Shown piece after piece: positions 8,364 to 18,245 of a stretch of DNA of 64,000 nt (within the stretch, counting starts at the first letter, position 1; every line of letters starts with the position of its first letter). The notes under the pieces are model-generated. The model was not told the origin of the DNA and searched no databases. It saw nothing but the letters and a program-made list of their open reading frames with translations. Source of the DNA: Planctomycetota bacterium (GTDB taxonomy: Bacteria; Planctomycetota; J058). A program made the position numbers and the translations under genes. The DNA is taken from NCBI GenBank assembly GCA_023954375.1, contig JAMLIC010000022.1, positions 1-64,000 of the forward strand. Direction: 5' to 3'.

Positions 8364-9389
8364 TCACTCCTCCAGCCGGAACCCCTCGAGCATGGCCCGC
8401 CCGCGCGGGGTCAGGTCGCACGTGCCGTCCCCCCAGTCGTCGGGGAACCAGGCCTCGGCGCGCGCGCCGGGCCGCGGCCCGACGAAGCCGAGCGCCTGGA
8501 GGCGGCGCAGCTCGGCATCCAGGGCCGCCTTCGAGACGTCGGGCGCGTAGATCGACGTGAGCTCGTAGACCATGCGCTCGAGGTCCACCTGCGCGAGCCC
8601 CCCGCCAGGCCGGTAGGCGCGGGCGACCATGCGCAGCGGCTTGAAGAGCTTGCCCTGGCGCACCTGGTAGCGGAGCGCGGCCATCTCGTTCCAGATCGCG
8701 CGCTGCCCGGAGAGCTGCAGGCGCAGCTTCTCGGCGCGCTTGGTGAGCGCGCAGCCGCGCAGGACCTCGTCGAGGCCGAGCCCGCGCAGCCCGCGCCGGG
8801 TGTCGGCCGGCCGCAGGACGCCGAGCTGCAGGAGCTCCCACAGGAGGGCCTCGTCGCGCCCGACGTCGCGGAACCAGGCGGTCAGGTCGTCGCCGCCCGC
8901 CGACGGGAGCGCCAGGAGCTCCTCGCGCAGGCCGAGCCGCTGGCGCAGCCAGCCGAGCTCGTCGTACTCGAAGACCTTCTGGTGGAGGACGGCCGTCCGC
9001 GAGTAGATGCGCGTCTCGTTGGTCGGCTCGAACTCGGGCGCCGGCGCGGCGGGGTTGGTGTCCTCCTCGCGGCTCGCCTGCTCGGACGAGGGCGGGGCGG
9101 GCGGGCCGTCGGAGACCTGCACGAGCAGGGTGATGTCGCCCAGACGCACGACGTCGCCGTGCCGCAGCGAGTGGCGCGCGATCCGGTCGAGCCCCACGAA
9201 GGTGCCGTTCAGGGACTCGAGGTCGAAGAGCACGGGGCGGCCGTTCTCCCAGCGCACGCGCGCGTGCTCGCGCGAGAGCATGCTGGAGTAGAGGCAGAGG
9301 TCGCAGCTCTGCCCTCGCCCGATCGTGACGTCGACGCCCTCGCGCAGCTCGAAGGGCGGCGACCCGCGCACGGTCAGCCAGTACGCCAT
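8364..9389 (-). CDS. FHA domain protein with helical C-terminal domain
   Basis: Residues 1-95 form a forkhead-associated domain: GRGQSCDL, then SMLSREHARV and SLNGTFVG, the conserved Gly-Arg, Ser-x-x-His and Asn residues needed for phosphothreonine recognition. A Pro/Ser/Glu-rich linker (about 100-130) leads to a ~210-residue helical region I do not recognise, ending in a winged-helix-like segment (AALDAELRRLQALGFV). It starts 9 bases after the stop of the Ser/Thr kinase, which suggests that it reads the kinase's phosphorylated products or is itself a substrate. The ATG at 9389 is directly upstream of the FHA fold. Confidence 0.88.
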   Translation of the reverse strand: MAYWLTVRGSPPFELREGVDVTIGRGQSCDLCLYSSMLSREHARVRWENGRPVLFDLESLNGTFVGLDRIARHSLRHGDVVRLGDITLLVQVSDGPPAPPSSEQASREEDTNPAAPAPEFEPTNETRIYSRTAVLHQKVFEYDELGWLRQRLGLREELLALPSAGGDDLTAWFRDVGRDEALLWELLQLGVLRPADTRRGLRGLGLDEVLRGCALTKRAEKLRLQLSGQRAIWNEMAALRYQVRQGKLFKPLRMVARAYRPGGGLAQVDLERMVYELTSIYAPDVSKAALDAELRRLQALGFVGPRPGARAEAWFPDDWGDGTCDLTPRGRAMLEGFRLEE

Positions 9390-9398
9390 GCAGCCCGC

Positions 9399-11159
<1,761 letters not shown>

Positions 11160-11181
11160 CGCGGGCTCCTTGCCGCCGAGG

Positions 11182-11187
11182 ATCTTA
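11182..11187 (-). promoter_or_regulatory. Candidate promoter of the kinase-FHA operon
   Basis: TAAGAT on the minus strand has TTTCGG 17 bases further upstream as a weak -35 candidate. AAGGAG follows before the GTG at 11159, giving a normal leadered mRNA. Confidence 0.45.
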
Positions 11188-11299
11188 CCCGGGGCCGACC
11201 GGTCCCGAAACGGCGGGTCGCGCCCCTACAGACGGTCTCCGCGAGGTGGTAACCTGGCCGCTCGCGCCGAGCCGCGCGCCAACCCCCCCCACGGACACG

Positions 11300-13648
11300 A
11301 TGAACGCTGGTCAGCCGAAGGTCGTCACGACCGACCGTATCCCCGAGGCCGCGATCGACCCCGACGCGCTCAAGGTCATCCGCCGCCTCCGCCGCTACGG
11401 CCACGAGGCCTACCTCGTCGGGGGTTGCGTGCGCGACCTGCTCCTGGGCGTGCAGCCCAAGGACTTCGACGTGATCACCTCGGCGCGCCCGCGCCAGGTG
11501 CGGCGGCTGTTCTCGAACAGCCGCGTGATCGGCCGGCGCTTCCGGCTGGTGCACGTGATCTTCGGCGACAACGTCGTCGAGGTCTCGACCTTCCGCGCCG
11601 ACCCCGCGCAGTTCACCGCCGAGCAGGAGCCGGGGGTCGAGGCGGTCGCGCCGGGCGAGGCCGACGCCGAGGCGCCGGAGGTGGTCGATGCCGGCGTCGA
11701 CGAGGTCGACGTCGACGGGGCGGAAGAGGCCGACGACGACCTCGACGGCGAGCCGGACGAGGCCGACGAGGACGAGGCCGACGAGGACGAGGCCGACGAG
11801 GAGGACGGCGGCGCGGGCGAGGCCCCGGTGAGCCTCTCCGAGCTCGGCCAGCTCGTCGAGACGGTGCACGACCCCCTCGACCCCGACGACCCGGGGCCCA
11901 AGCGCGAGCTCGAGCCGGATGTCGACGAGGTCGCCGAGGAGGGAGACGACGAGGCCGAGCCGCTCGACGACGACGGCCGTCGGCGCGCCCGCGGGCCCCG
12001 CGACGAGGACATCGACGCCAACAACCTGTTCGGCGACCCCGAGCAGGACGCGCGCCGGCGAGACTTCACCATCAACGCGCTGTTCTACGACCCCGACCGC
12101 GGCGAGCTGATCGACTACACGGGCGGGCTCGAGGACCTCGAGCGGCGGCTCGTCAACCCGATCCGCGACCCCGAGGTGGCGTTCGTCGAGGACCCGGTGC
12201 GCATGATCCGGGCCGCGCGCTTCGCCGCCAAGCTGGGGTTCACGATCGAGGAGCGGGCCCTGACGGCGATCGCGCGCCACCGGGGCCTCCTCGCCGAGTG
12301 CTCGCAGCGGCGCCTGCTCGAGGAGGTGCTGAAGATCCTCAAGGGCGGATACGCCTCGCGCTGCATGGAGCTGCTCATCACCACGGGCCTCGTCGAGCAG
12401 TTCCTGCCCGACGTGGCCGGCTGGTTGGCGGAGGGCCCGCCCCCTGCGGGGAGGCCCGCGGACGACGGGGCGCCGGCCGCGGCGACGCCGCCCGGGAGCG
12501 GCGAAGGCGCCGAGGCGCACTCGGGCGAGGTCGCCGCCCTCGCGCAGGGGGACGAGGCCACCGCCGGCGCCTCGACGGACGACGCCACGGCGGACGACGA
12601 GCCGGGCGGCGACGAGCCGGGCGGCGACGAGTCGGGCGCGCAGCGGCCGGCGGCGAGTGTCCCCGAGGAGATCCCGCCGGTCGAGGCGGCCGAGGACCCC
12701 CGGGAGGACTGGGGGCCGGCGGTCCCCGTGGCCGAGACCGGCGTGGTCCTCCACCCGCACGACGACTGGGAGCCCGACCGCCGCATGGTCGACGCCTACC
12801 TGCGGGTCACGTGGGAGCGCCCGCCGCTGGAGGGCGCCAACGACTGGGTGGAGGACCCGCACGTCTACCTGATGGACGGGATCTTCGAGGCGGCCGCGTT
12901 CGCCCGCGACACCGTCCTGCAGGAGACCGGGCGCGCCGACCTCGCGGCGCTCGCCGCCGAGCGGGACCGCGCCGGCGCGCTGCTCCGGGTCCTGCGCTGG
13001 AATGGGCGCCTGGAGCAGATCGTGGCCTCCTTCCCCGAGGAGGAGGAGAGCCGCGCCGGGCGGCGGCGCCGCCGCCGCCGCGAGCACGAGCCGGGCGGGC
13101 GCCGCGCCGCCACTGCCGCGCGCGCGGAGCGCGCCGCCTCCGCCGCGCACGCGGGCGGGGCCGCCGACGAGGCGCCGGTCGTGGCGTCGCTCCTGGGGCT
13201 CGAGCGGCAGCCGCTGCTCCTGGCGTACCTCGAGGGGCTCGACCGACTGAACGCCCGCGGCGTGCCGCTCACCCCGGCGATCCAGCTGGCCGTCCTGTTC
13301 GCCCCGCTCCTGCTCACGCGCCTGGAGGAGGGCGCGCGGGCCCGCGGCAACCGGAGCCAGCCGTCGAGCGAGGAGCTGGCCGACGGGCTGCTCTTCCCGA
13401 TCGCCCGCCGGCACAGCCTCGCGCGGCGCGACCGCGACCGGATGAAGCGGATCGTCCTCTCGCTCCGGCGCATGCTCTCGGGCGAGCTGCGGCGCCGGGC
13501 GCGCCACGGCGGCCGGCTGGCCAAGGTCGTCGGCCGCGACTACTTCCGCGAGGCGATCGTGCTCTTGTGGCTCCACTGCCGCGCCACGAGCGCCGGCTGG
13601 GAGGACTTCCGCTACTGGGAGGGCCGCGCCAAGCTCCGCGGCCGCTGA
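11300..13648 (+). CDS. pcnB: PcnB-type poly(A) polymerase / tRNA-type nucleotidyltransferase with acidic inserts
   Basis: This 782-residue class II nucleotidyltransferase carries GGCVRDLLLG and the catalytic Asp pair in PKDFDV (about residue 55), then EVSTFRAD, RRRDFTINALFYDP, IDYTGGLEDLERR and EDPVRMIRAARFAAKLGF, which match PcnB more closely than CCA-adding enzymes. Two low-complexity acidic stretches interrupt it: about residues 105-240, between EVSTFRAD and NNLFGDPEQD, and about 375-495 after the head domain. The conserved part alone would be close to the usual ~450 residues. The C-terminus is Arg-rich and helical. The ATG at 11300 keeps the family start; a GTG at 11246 would add 18 residues. 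Whether it adds A tails or CCA cannot be decided from sequence. Confidence 0.85.
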   Translation: MNAGQPKVVTTDRIPEAAIDPDALKVIRRLRRYGHEAYLVGGCVRDLLLGVQPKDFDVITSARPRQVRRLFSNSRVIGRRFRLVHVIFGDNVVEVSTFRADPAQFTAEQEPGVEAVAPGEADAEAPEVVDAGVDEVDVDGAEEADDDLDGEPDEADEDEADEDEADEEDGGAGEAPVSLSELGQLVETVHDPLDPDDPGPKRELEPDVDEVAEEGDDEAEPLDDDGRRRARGPRDEDIDANNLFGDPEQDARRRDFTINALFYDPDRGELIDYTGGLEDLERRLVNPIRDPEVAFVEDPVRMIRAARFAAKLGFTIEERALTAIARHRGLLAECSQRRLLEEVLKILKGGYASRCMELLITTGLVEQFLPDVAGWLAEGPPPAGRPADDGAPAAATPPGSGEGAEAHSGEVAALAQGDEATAGASTDDATADDEPGGDEPGGDESGAQRPAASVPEEIPPVEAAEDPREDWGPAVPVAETGVVLHPHDDWEPDRRMVDAYLRVTWERPPLEGANDWVEDPHVYLMDGIFEAAAFARDTVLQETGRADLAALAAERDRAGALLRVLRWNGRLEQIVASFPEEEESRAGRRRRRRREHEPGGRRAATAARAERAASAAHAGGAADEAPVVASLLGLERQPLLLAYLEGLDRLNARGVPLTPAIQLAVLFAPLLLTRLEEGARARGNRSQPSSEELADGLLFPIARRHSLARRDRDRMKRIVLSLRRMLSGELRRRARHGGRLAKVVGRDYFREAIVLLWLHCRATSAGWEDFRYWEGRAKLRGR
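11756..11800 (+). repeat. Three in-frame 15-base tandem repeats
   Basis: Three perfect copies of GACGAGGCCGACGAG encode DEADE within the first acidic insert of the PcnB-type protein. Repeat slippage is a likely way for this insert to grow or shrink. Confidence 0.9.
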
Positions 13649-13725
13649 GCTCGAACGTGCAGCGGACGGAGATGTCCCCAGGCTCTCTGCGCCGGCGGCG
13701 CCTCGCGCCTGGGCGCCGCGCCGCA

Positions 13726-13731
13726 TAGAAT
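13726..13731 (+). promoter_or_regulatory. Candidate -10 element of the HEAT/VWA gene
   Basis: TAGAAT lies 20 bases before the ATG at 13752. GGAGGA in between serves as ribosome site. No good -35 is visible. Confidence 0.5.
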
Positions 13732-13751
13732 CGCGCGCCCGGAGGACGACC

Positions 13752-15311
13752 ATGCCCTCGACCGTCTCGCGCCGCCTGGCGCTCGGACTCCAGGCCGTCC
13801 TGCTGGCCCTCGTCGTCGTCGGCGGCGCCGACGCCGCGGAGGACCAGGCGCGCGCCCGCAAGGACCTGAAGAAGAACGCCAAGCGGCTGGCCAGCGTCGA
13901 CCAGGCGCTCGGGCAGAAGCAGCAGCAGCTCGAGCAGATCCTCGGCGCGGCGAAGCTCGACGAGGCGCGGCAGCGGGCCGTCGAGCAGGAGATCGTGCAG
14001 CTCCGCGACGCGGCCGGCGAGCTCATCGCGAGCGTGGCCCTGGCGGACAACGAGGACGCGGCGGAGTTCCTGGTCGGCTTCGCCGTCGCGACGCCCAGCA
14101 ACGACCTCTACGAGCGCACGCTGAGCGAGCTCGGGCGGCTCGACGACGCAGGCGCGGTCGGCTGGCTCGCGTCGGCCCTCGGCGCCGGCGTGCTCGAGGA
14201 CGACAAGCGCGGCCGCGGACGCGCCGCCCGGCGCGGCGGCGACGACGCCTGGAAGGCGCAGGTCCTCATCGCGCGGGCGTTCGAGGGGATCGGGAGCCCG
14301 CTGACGGTCCCGTCGCTCGCCGCGCAGATCGAGAAGGGCACGACGCCCCAGGTGGTCAACGCCTGCGTCAAGACCGCCGCGCGCAAGCGCGACAAGCGGC
14401 TCATCCCGGCGCTCATCAGCTTCCTCGGCCGCGTCGAGCGGCAGGGCGGCTGGGAGTACTACCACGTTCGTCAGGCGCTGGTCGACCTGACCGGCGAGGA
14501 CTTCCTCACCCAGGAGCGGTGGTCCGGCTGGTGGGCGGCGAACGAGGCCACGTTCGACTTCGACCGGCGCGGCGATGCGCGCGAGGCGGCCACCCGCGAG
14601 CGCGGTCCGCAGGAGAAGGTCCCGACCTTCTTCGGCTCGGAGATCGCGTCGAACCGCATGTGCTTCATCATCGACATCTCCGGCAGCATGGTGATGACGG
14701 ATCGGCCGCTCGAGCACCCCGCGACGAGCGATGAGGAGTTCGCCCGCCTCGACCCGGAGTCGCCGGAGATCAAGCCGTTCAAGCGCATGGAGCGGGCCAA
14801 GAAGGCGCTGGTCGAGGCGGTGCGGGGGCTCCAGCCCACGCAGCGCTTCAACATCATCGCCTTCTCCTCGAACAACCGCATGTGGAAGTCGACCACGGTC
14901 GAGGCGTCCGACGCGAACCGGGCCGACGCGATCAAGTTCATCGAGGGGCTGCGCGAGGACGGCGGCACGAACACCTACGACGCGTTCGAGGCGGCCCTGC
15001 GCGACCCGCTCATCGACACCATCTACCTGCTCTCGGACGGGGCCCCCATGGTGAAGGTGGGCAACCCCGGCGAGCAGATGCGCCTGTTCGCGCGCGACGA
15101 GACGCGCCGGGTCCTGGACTTCGTGCGGCGCGAGAACCGCTTCCGGGGCGTGCGCATCTACACCTTCGGGATGGACGGCCCGGGCGTGTGGCACACGAAG
15201 TGGGGCCCGCGGCCGGTCACGCTGCCGACCGAGGCCGACTTCCTGAGCATCCTGTCGGGCTTCATGCGCGACCTGGCGAACATGACCGGGGGCACGTTCA
15301 AGTCGATCTGA
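13752..15311 (+). CDS. Exported HEAT-repeat / von Willebrand factor A domain protein
   Basis: This 519-residue protein has a signal peptide (RRLALGLQAVLLALVVVG, cleavage after ADA), a coiled-coil stretch rich in Lys and Gln (about 30-85), HEAT-like helical repeats (about 90-265) and a VWA domain (about 295-519). The metal-site motif is DISGS (Asp308, Ser310, Ser312), with the later Thr and Asp contributed by GGTNTYDAFE and YLLSDGAP. The architecture is common among planctomycete-type exported proteins and suggests a periplasmic or surface adhesion or scaffold role rather than an enzyme. The gene is monocistronic, with its own -10-like TAGAAT and a GGAGGA ribosome site. A 17-base direct repeat spans its stop codon. 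Confidence 0.85.
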   Translation: MPSTVSRRLALGLQAVLLALVVVGGADAAEDQARARKDLKKNAKRLASVDQALGQKQQQLEQILGAAKLDEARQRAVEQEIVQLRDAAGELIASVALADNEDAAEFLVGFAVATPSNDLYERTLSELGRLDDAGAVGWLASALGAGVLEDDKRGRGRAARRGGDDAWKAQVLIARAFEGIGSPLTVPSLAAQIEKGTTPQVVNACVKTAARKRDKRLIPALISFLGRVERQGGWEYYHVRQALVDLTGEDFLTQERWSGWWAANEATFDFDRRGDAREAATRERGPQEKVPTFFGSEIASNRMCFIIDISGSMVMTDRPLEHPATSDEEFARLDPESPEIKPFKRMERAKKALVEAVRGLQPTQRFNIIAFSSNNRMWKSTTVEASDANRADAIKFIEGLREDGGTNTYDAFEAALRDPLIDTIYLLSDGAPMVKVGNPGEQMRLFARDETRRVLDFVRRENRFRGVRIYTFGMDGPGVWHTKWGPRPVTLPTEADFLSILSGFMRDLANMTGGTFKSI

Positions 15312-15330
15312 AGACGTTCAAGTCGATCTG
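15294..15330 (+). repeat. 17-base direct repeat across a stop codon
   Basis: ACGTTCAAGTCGATCTG occurs at 15294-15310 and 15314-15330, separated by AAG. The first copy includes the last sense codons of the VWA gene and the first two bases of its TGA. Confidence 0.9.
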
Positions 15331-15344
15331 GCCAGGATGATCGG

Positions 15345-16607
15345 CTACATCCCCGCGCCGATGTCGGCGCGGTAGTGCATGCCCTCGAAGTGGATCTTCT
15401 TCACCGCCGCGTAGGCCCGCTCGCGGGCCTGCGCGACGGTCGCGCCCAGGCCGACGACGTTGAGCACGCGGCCGCCGTCGGTGACGATCCGCTCGCCCTT
15501 GCGCTCGGTGCCGGCGTGGAAGATCCGCACGTCGGGGTCCTCGGCCGCCGCCTCGAGGCCGTGGATGGCGAAGCCGCGCTTGAACTCGCCCGGGTAGCCG
15601 CCGGAGGTCAGGACGACGCACACGGCCTTGCGCTCGTCCCACTCGGCCTGGACCCGGTCGAGCGTGCCGTCGACCGCGCCGAGGAGGATCGGCACGAGGT
15701 CGCTCTTCAGGCGGGCGAGCGTCGGCTGGGCCTCGGGGTCGCCGAAGCGCACGTTGTACTCGAGCAGGCGCGGTCCGGCCTGGGTCAGCATGAGGCCGGC
15801 GTAGAGCACGCCCTTGAAAGGGTGCCCCTCGCGCGCCATGGCATGGATCGTCGGGATGAGGATCTTCTCCTCGATCCGGGTCATCGTCTCGGGCGGCAGC
15901 GGCGCCGGCGAGACGGCGCCCATGCCGCCGGTGTTCGGCCCGCGGTCGCCGTCGAGGGCCGTCTTGTAGTCGCGCGCGGGCTCGAGCACGAGCAGCGTCT
16001 TGCCGCAGGTGACGACGAGGACGCTGGCCTCGTTCCCCTTGACGAAGTCCTCGACGACGACGCGTGCGCCGGCCTCGCCGAAGCGGCCGCGCTCGAGGCA
16101 GTCGAGCAGGTGCTCCTTGGCCTCGGCCTCGTCGTGGCACACCCGCACGCCCTTGCCGGCGGCCAGGCCGTCCGCCTTGATCACGAGCGGGTAGTGGGCG
16201 GCGCGCTCGAGGTAGGCGAGCGCGGACGGGAGCGACTGGAACACGCGGAAGTCGGGCGACGGGATGTTGTGGGTGCGCGCCAGCGCCTTGGCGTAGCCCT
16301 TGCTCCCCTCGAGGCGGGCCGCGTCCTTCGTCGGCCCGAACGCCTTGAGCCCGAGCTTGGTCAGGCGGTCGACGAGGCCGCCCACGAGCGCCGCCTCGGG
16401 GCCGACCACCGTCAGGTCGATCTTCCGCGAGTGGACGAAGTCGGTGAGGACGTCGATCTGAGTCGGCTGGATGGCCACGCGCTCGGCCACGGCGGCGCAG
16501 CCAGCGTTGCCGGGGGCCACGTAGAGCTTCTTCACGAGGGGCGACTGGGCGAGCTTCCAGCAGAGCGCGTGCTCGCGCCCGCCGCCGCCGACCACGAGGA
16601 CTTGCAT
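15345..16607 (-). CDS. purD: Phosphoribosylamine-glycine ligase (GAR synthetase)
   Basis: This 420-residue ATP-grasp enzyme of purine synthesis joins phosphoribosylamine and glycine using ATP. It shows the family's opening VLVVGGGGREHAL, APGNAGC, VVGPEAAL, the ATP-grasp block PLVIKADGLAAGKGV (about 138-152), GPNTGGMGAVSPAP and the metal-binding end of the fold near EYNVRFGDPEAQ. Length is normal (about 420-430). The ATG at 16607 gives the canonical N-terminus. It stands alone on the minus strand, convergent with the VWA gene and divergent from the rubrerythrin-like gene; no other pur gene is in the window. Confidence 0.97.
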   Translation of the reverse strand: MQVLVVGGGGREHALCWKLAQSPLVKKLYVAPGNAGCAAVAERVAIQPTQIDVLTDFVHSRKIDLTVVGPEAALVGGLVDRLTKLGLKAFGPTKDAARLEGSKGYAKALARTHNIPSPDFRVFQSLPSALAYLERAAHYPLVIKADGLAAGKGVRVCHDEAEAKEHLLDCLERGRFGEAGARVVVEDFVKGNEASVLVVTCGKTLLVLEPARDYKTALDGDRGPNTGGMGAVSPAPLPPETMTRIEEKILIPTIHAMAREGHPFKGVLYAGLMLTQAGPRLLEYNVRFGDPEAQPTLARLKSDLVPILLGAVDGTLDRVQAEWDERKAVCVVLTSGGYPGEFKRGFAIHGLEAAAEDPDVRIFHAGTERKGERIVTDGGRVLNVVGLGATVAQARERAYAAVKKIHFEGMHYRADIGAGM

Positions 16608-16733
16608 GGCGCGCTCCAGCCGCCGGGGGGTCGGCGGGCCGAGATGCTTTACGGGATCGCCCCAGGTCGGTCAAGGGCGCCCCGCCCGCGGGGCGCGTTC
16701 GGCGGTTCCGCTTGCCCGCGTCCGGGGCGCGGC

Positions 16734-16739
16734 TAGCAT
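16734..16739 (+). promoter_or_regulatory. Candidate -10 element of the rubrerythrin-like gene
   Basis: TAGCAT lies about 80 bases before the ATG at 16821. The leader that would follow contains the hairpin at 16775-16799 and a GCAGGAGG ribosome site. There is no clear -35. Confidence 0.35.
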
Positions 16740-16774
16740 CGCGGTGATGTCGGGGAGACGCCTCCGACGCCCGA

Positions 16775-16799
16775 GGGCCCGGCGGGGAACGCCGGGCCC
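16775..16799 (+). promoter_or_regulatory. 5' leader hairpin of the rubrerythrin-like gene
   Basis: GGGCCCGGCG and CGCCGGGCCC form a perfect 10-bp stem with a GGGAA loop. It ends 21 bases before the start codon and just upstream of the ribosome site, so it could protect the mRNA or act in regulation. Confidence 0.5.
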
Positions 16800-16820
16800 G
16801 CGCCGTCGGCAGGAGGATGC

Positions 16821-17309
16821 ATGGCACCGGAGCACGACGACCCGCAGGTCCCGGACCTCAAGGAGTCGCGCACGTTCGAGAACCTGAAGGCCGCCTTCGC
16901 CGCCGACGCCCAGGCGCTCGGCCGCTACGCCTTCTTCGCCTCGCGGGCCGACATCGAGGGCCACGACGAGGTGGGCCACGTCTTCCGCAGCGCGGCGCGC
17001 GCGGGCGAGACGGTCCTCCTGGGGCACCTCGAGTTCCTGCGCGCCGTCGCCGACCCGCAGACCGGCCTGCCGATCGGCGGGTCGGAGCCGAACCTGCTCT
17101 CGGCGATCGAGCGCGAGACCTACGCCGCGGAGATCCTCTTCGCCGGCTTCGCGCGCACGGCGCGCGAGGAGGGGTTCGACCAGGTGGCGGAGTGGTTCTC
17201 GACCCTGTCGCGCGCCGGGCAGGCGCGCGCGCGCTGCCTCCAGCGGGCGCTCGACGCGCTTCGGGCCGAGACCTACGTGGGCGAGGAGCCGCGGCCGAAT
17301 CGCCGCTGA
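16821..17309 (+). CDS. Rubrerythrin-family protein with degraded diiron site
   Basis: This 162-residue four-helix ferritin-like protein aligns with rubredoxin-less rubrerythrins: RTFENLKAAFAADAQALGRY, ADIEGHDEVGHVFRSAA, HLEFLRAVADPQTGLPIG and AREEGFDQVAEWF. The residues expected to bind iron are largely changed. The Glu of the first helix is Asp (AFAADAQA). The first ExxH is replaced (GETVLLGH shifts the Glu and puts Val at the His position). The second ExxH appears as Gly and Arg in SRAGQARARC. It may therefore be a structural or regulatory relative rather than a peroxidase. The ATG at 16821 follows a GCAGGAGG ribosome site. It is the first gene of the coaX cluster, with 25 bases to coaX. 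Confidence 0.85.
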   Translation: MAPEHDDPQVPDLKESRTFENLKAAFAADAQALGRYAFFASRADIEGHDEVGHVFRSAARAGETVLLGHLEFLRAVADPQTGLPIGGSEPNLLSAIERETYAAEILFAGFARTAREEGFDQVAEWFSTLSRAGQARARCLQRALDALRAETYVGEEPRPNRR

Positions 17310-17334
17310 GGGCCCGACCGGCGGGAGCGGAGCG

Positions 17335-18090
17335 ATGGACCTCCTGGCGGACCTGGGCAACACACGCGGGCACCTGGCGCTCGCCGGCGCCGAGGGGCCG
17401 GAGGAACGCGTCGACGTCCTCAACGACGACCCCGCCGCGCTGGGCCCGGCGCTCGACGCGCTGGTCGCCCGGCGCGGTCCCCCCCGGCGCGCCGCCCTGC
17501 TGGCCGTGAGCCCGCGCCTGCGGCCCGCGCTCGAGGCGTGGCTCGCCGGGCGCGGGCTGACGGCGGTCGCCCTCGGTGAGTCGCTGCGCGCGCCCATCCC
17601 GCTCCTGGTCGACGCGCCGGGGCAGGTCGGCCCCGACCGCGTGGCCGACGCGGTGTGGGCGGCGGGCGCGCGCCCCGGACGCGCCGTCCTCGTGGCGGAC
17701 CTGGGCACCGCGATCACGCTCAACGTCGTCTCCGCCGCGGGGGCGTTCGTCGGCGGCGCGATCGGCCCCGGCCTGCGCACCCAGGCCTGGGCCCTGGCCG
17801 AGCGCACGGCCCGGCTGCCCTTCGTCGACCCGCCGCTGCGCGACGGCGACGCCGCGCTCGGGCGCGACACGACGGCCTGCATCCGGGCCGCGCTCCGATG
17901 GGGCGCCGTCGGGCTGATCACGGTCTACGCCGAGCAGGTCGAGCGGGCGCTCGGCGAGCGCCCGCTCGTCGTGGCTACGGGCGGGGACGCGGCGGCGATC
18001 GCCCCGGACTGCCCGCGTATCGACGAGGTCGTGCCGGACGTGACGCTGCGCGGCCTCCACCGCGCGCTCGTCGAGCAGGCCGGGCCGTGA
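17335..18090 (+). CDS. coaX: Type III pantothenate kinase
   Basis: This 251-residue ASKHA-fold kinase catalyses the first step of CoA synthesis, pantothenate to phosphopantothenate. It shows the phosphate motif LLADLGNTRGHLA at the N-terminus, the GPDRVADAV block, the second phosphate motif VADLGTAITLNVV with its Asp, and FVGGAIGPGLRTQ and VVATGGDAAAI. Length matches CoaX (about 250-260). The ATG is preceded by GGGAGCGGAG. Its stop overlaps the GTG of a 52-codon frame as GTGA. BirA, often next to CoaX, is absent here; rubrerythrin-like and MnmE-like genes flank it instead. Confidence 0.95.
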   Translation: MDLLADLGNTRGHLALAGAEGPEERVDVLNDDPAALGPALDALVARRGPPRRAALLAVSPRLRPALEAWLAGRGLTAVALGESLRAPIPLLVDAPGQVGPDRVADAVWAAGARPGRAVLVADLGTAITLNVVSAAGAFVGGAIGPGLRTQAWALAERTARLPFVDPPLRDGDAALGRDTTACIRAALRWGAVGLITVYAEQVERALGERPLVVATGGDAAAIAPDCPRIDEVVPDVTLRGLHRALVEQAGP

Positions 18091-18245
18091 CGGCGCGGCC
18101 GCGACGCGGCTCGCCGCCAGGGCGCGGGCCGACGCCCCTGCTCGGCGTCGCCGGCCCCGCCGCGTTCGAGGCTCCGCACCGGGTCGTGCCGGACGCCGCC
18201 CGGCGCCCGCTCCGCCGGACGGCGCGCGAGCAGGTCGAGCCGTGA
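18087..18245 (+). CDS. Small ORF bridging coaX and the MnmE-like gene
   Basis: A 52-codon GTG frame overlaps the coaX stop as GTGA at one end, and its own stop overlaps the next GTG start in the same way. The product is rich in Arg, Pro and Ala (TARPRRGSPPGRGPTPLL at the start) and has no recognisable fold. The overlaps on both sides are what coupled genes look like, but random frames in such GC-rich DNA also stay open. It may be a true small protein, a ribosome relay, or the decayed N-terminus of its neighbour. Confidence 0.35.
   Translation: MTARPRRGSPPGRGPTPLLGVAGPAAFEAPHRVVPDAARRPLRRTAREQVEP

Noticed and set aside
11246-11302. GTG start for the PcnB-type gene 54 bases upstream
   Set aside because: The added residues (VTWPLAPSRAPTPPTDT) do not resemble the family. 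The ATG at 11300 is preferred, though not proven.
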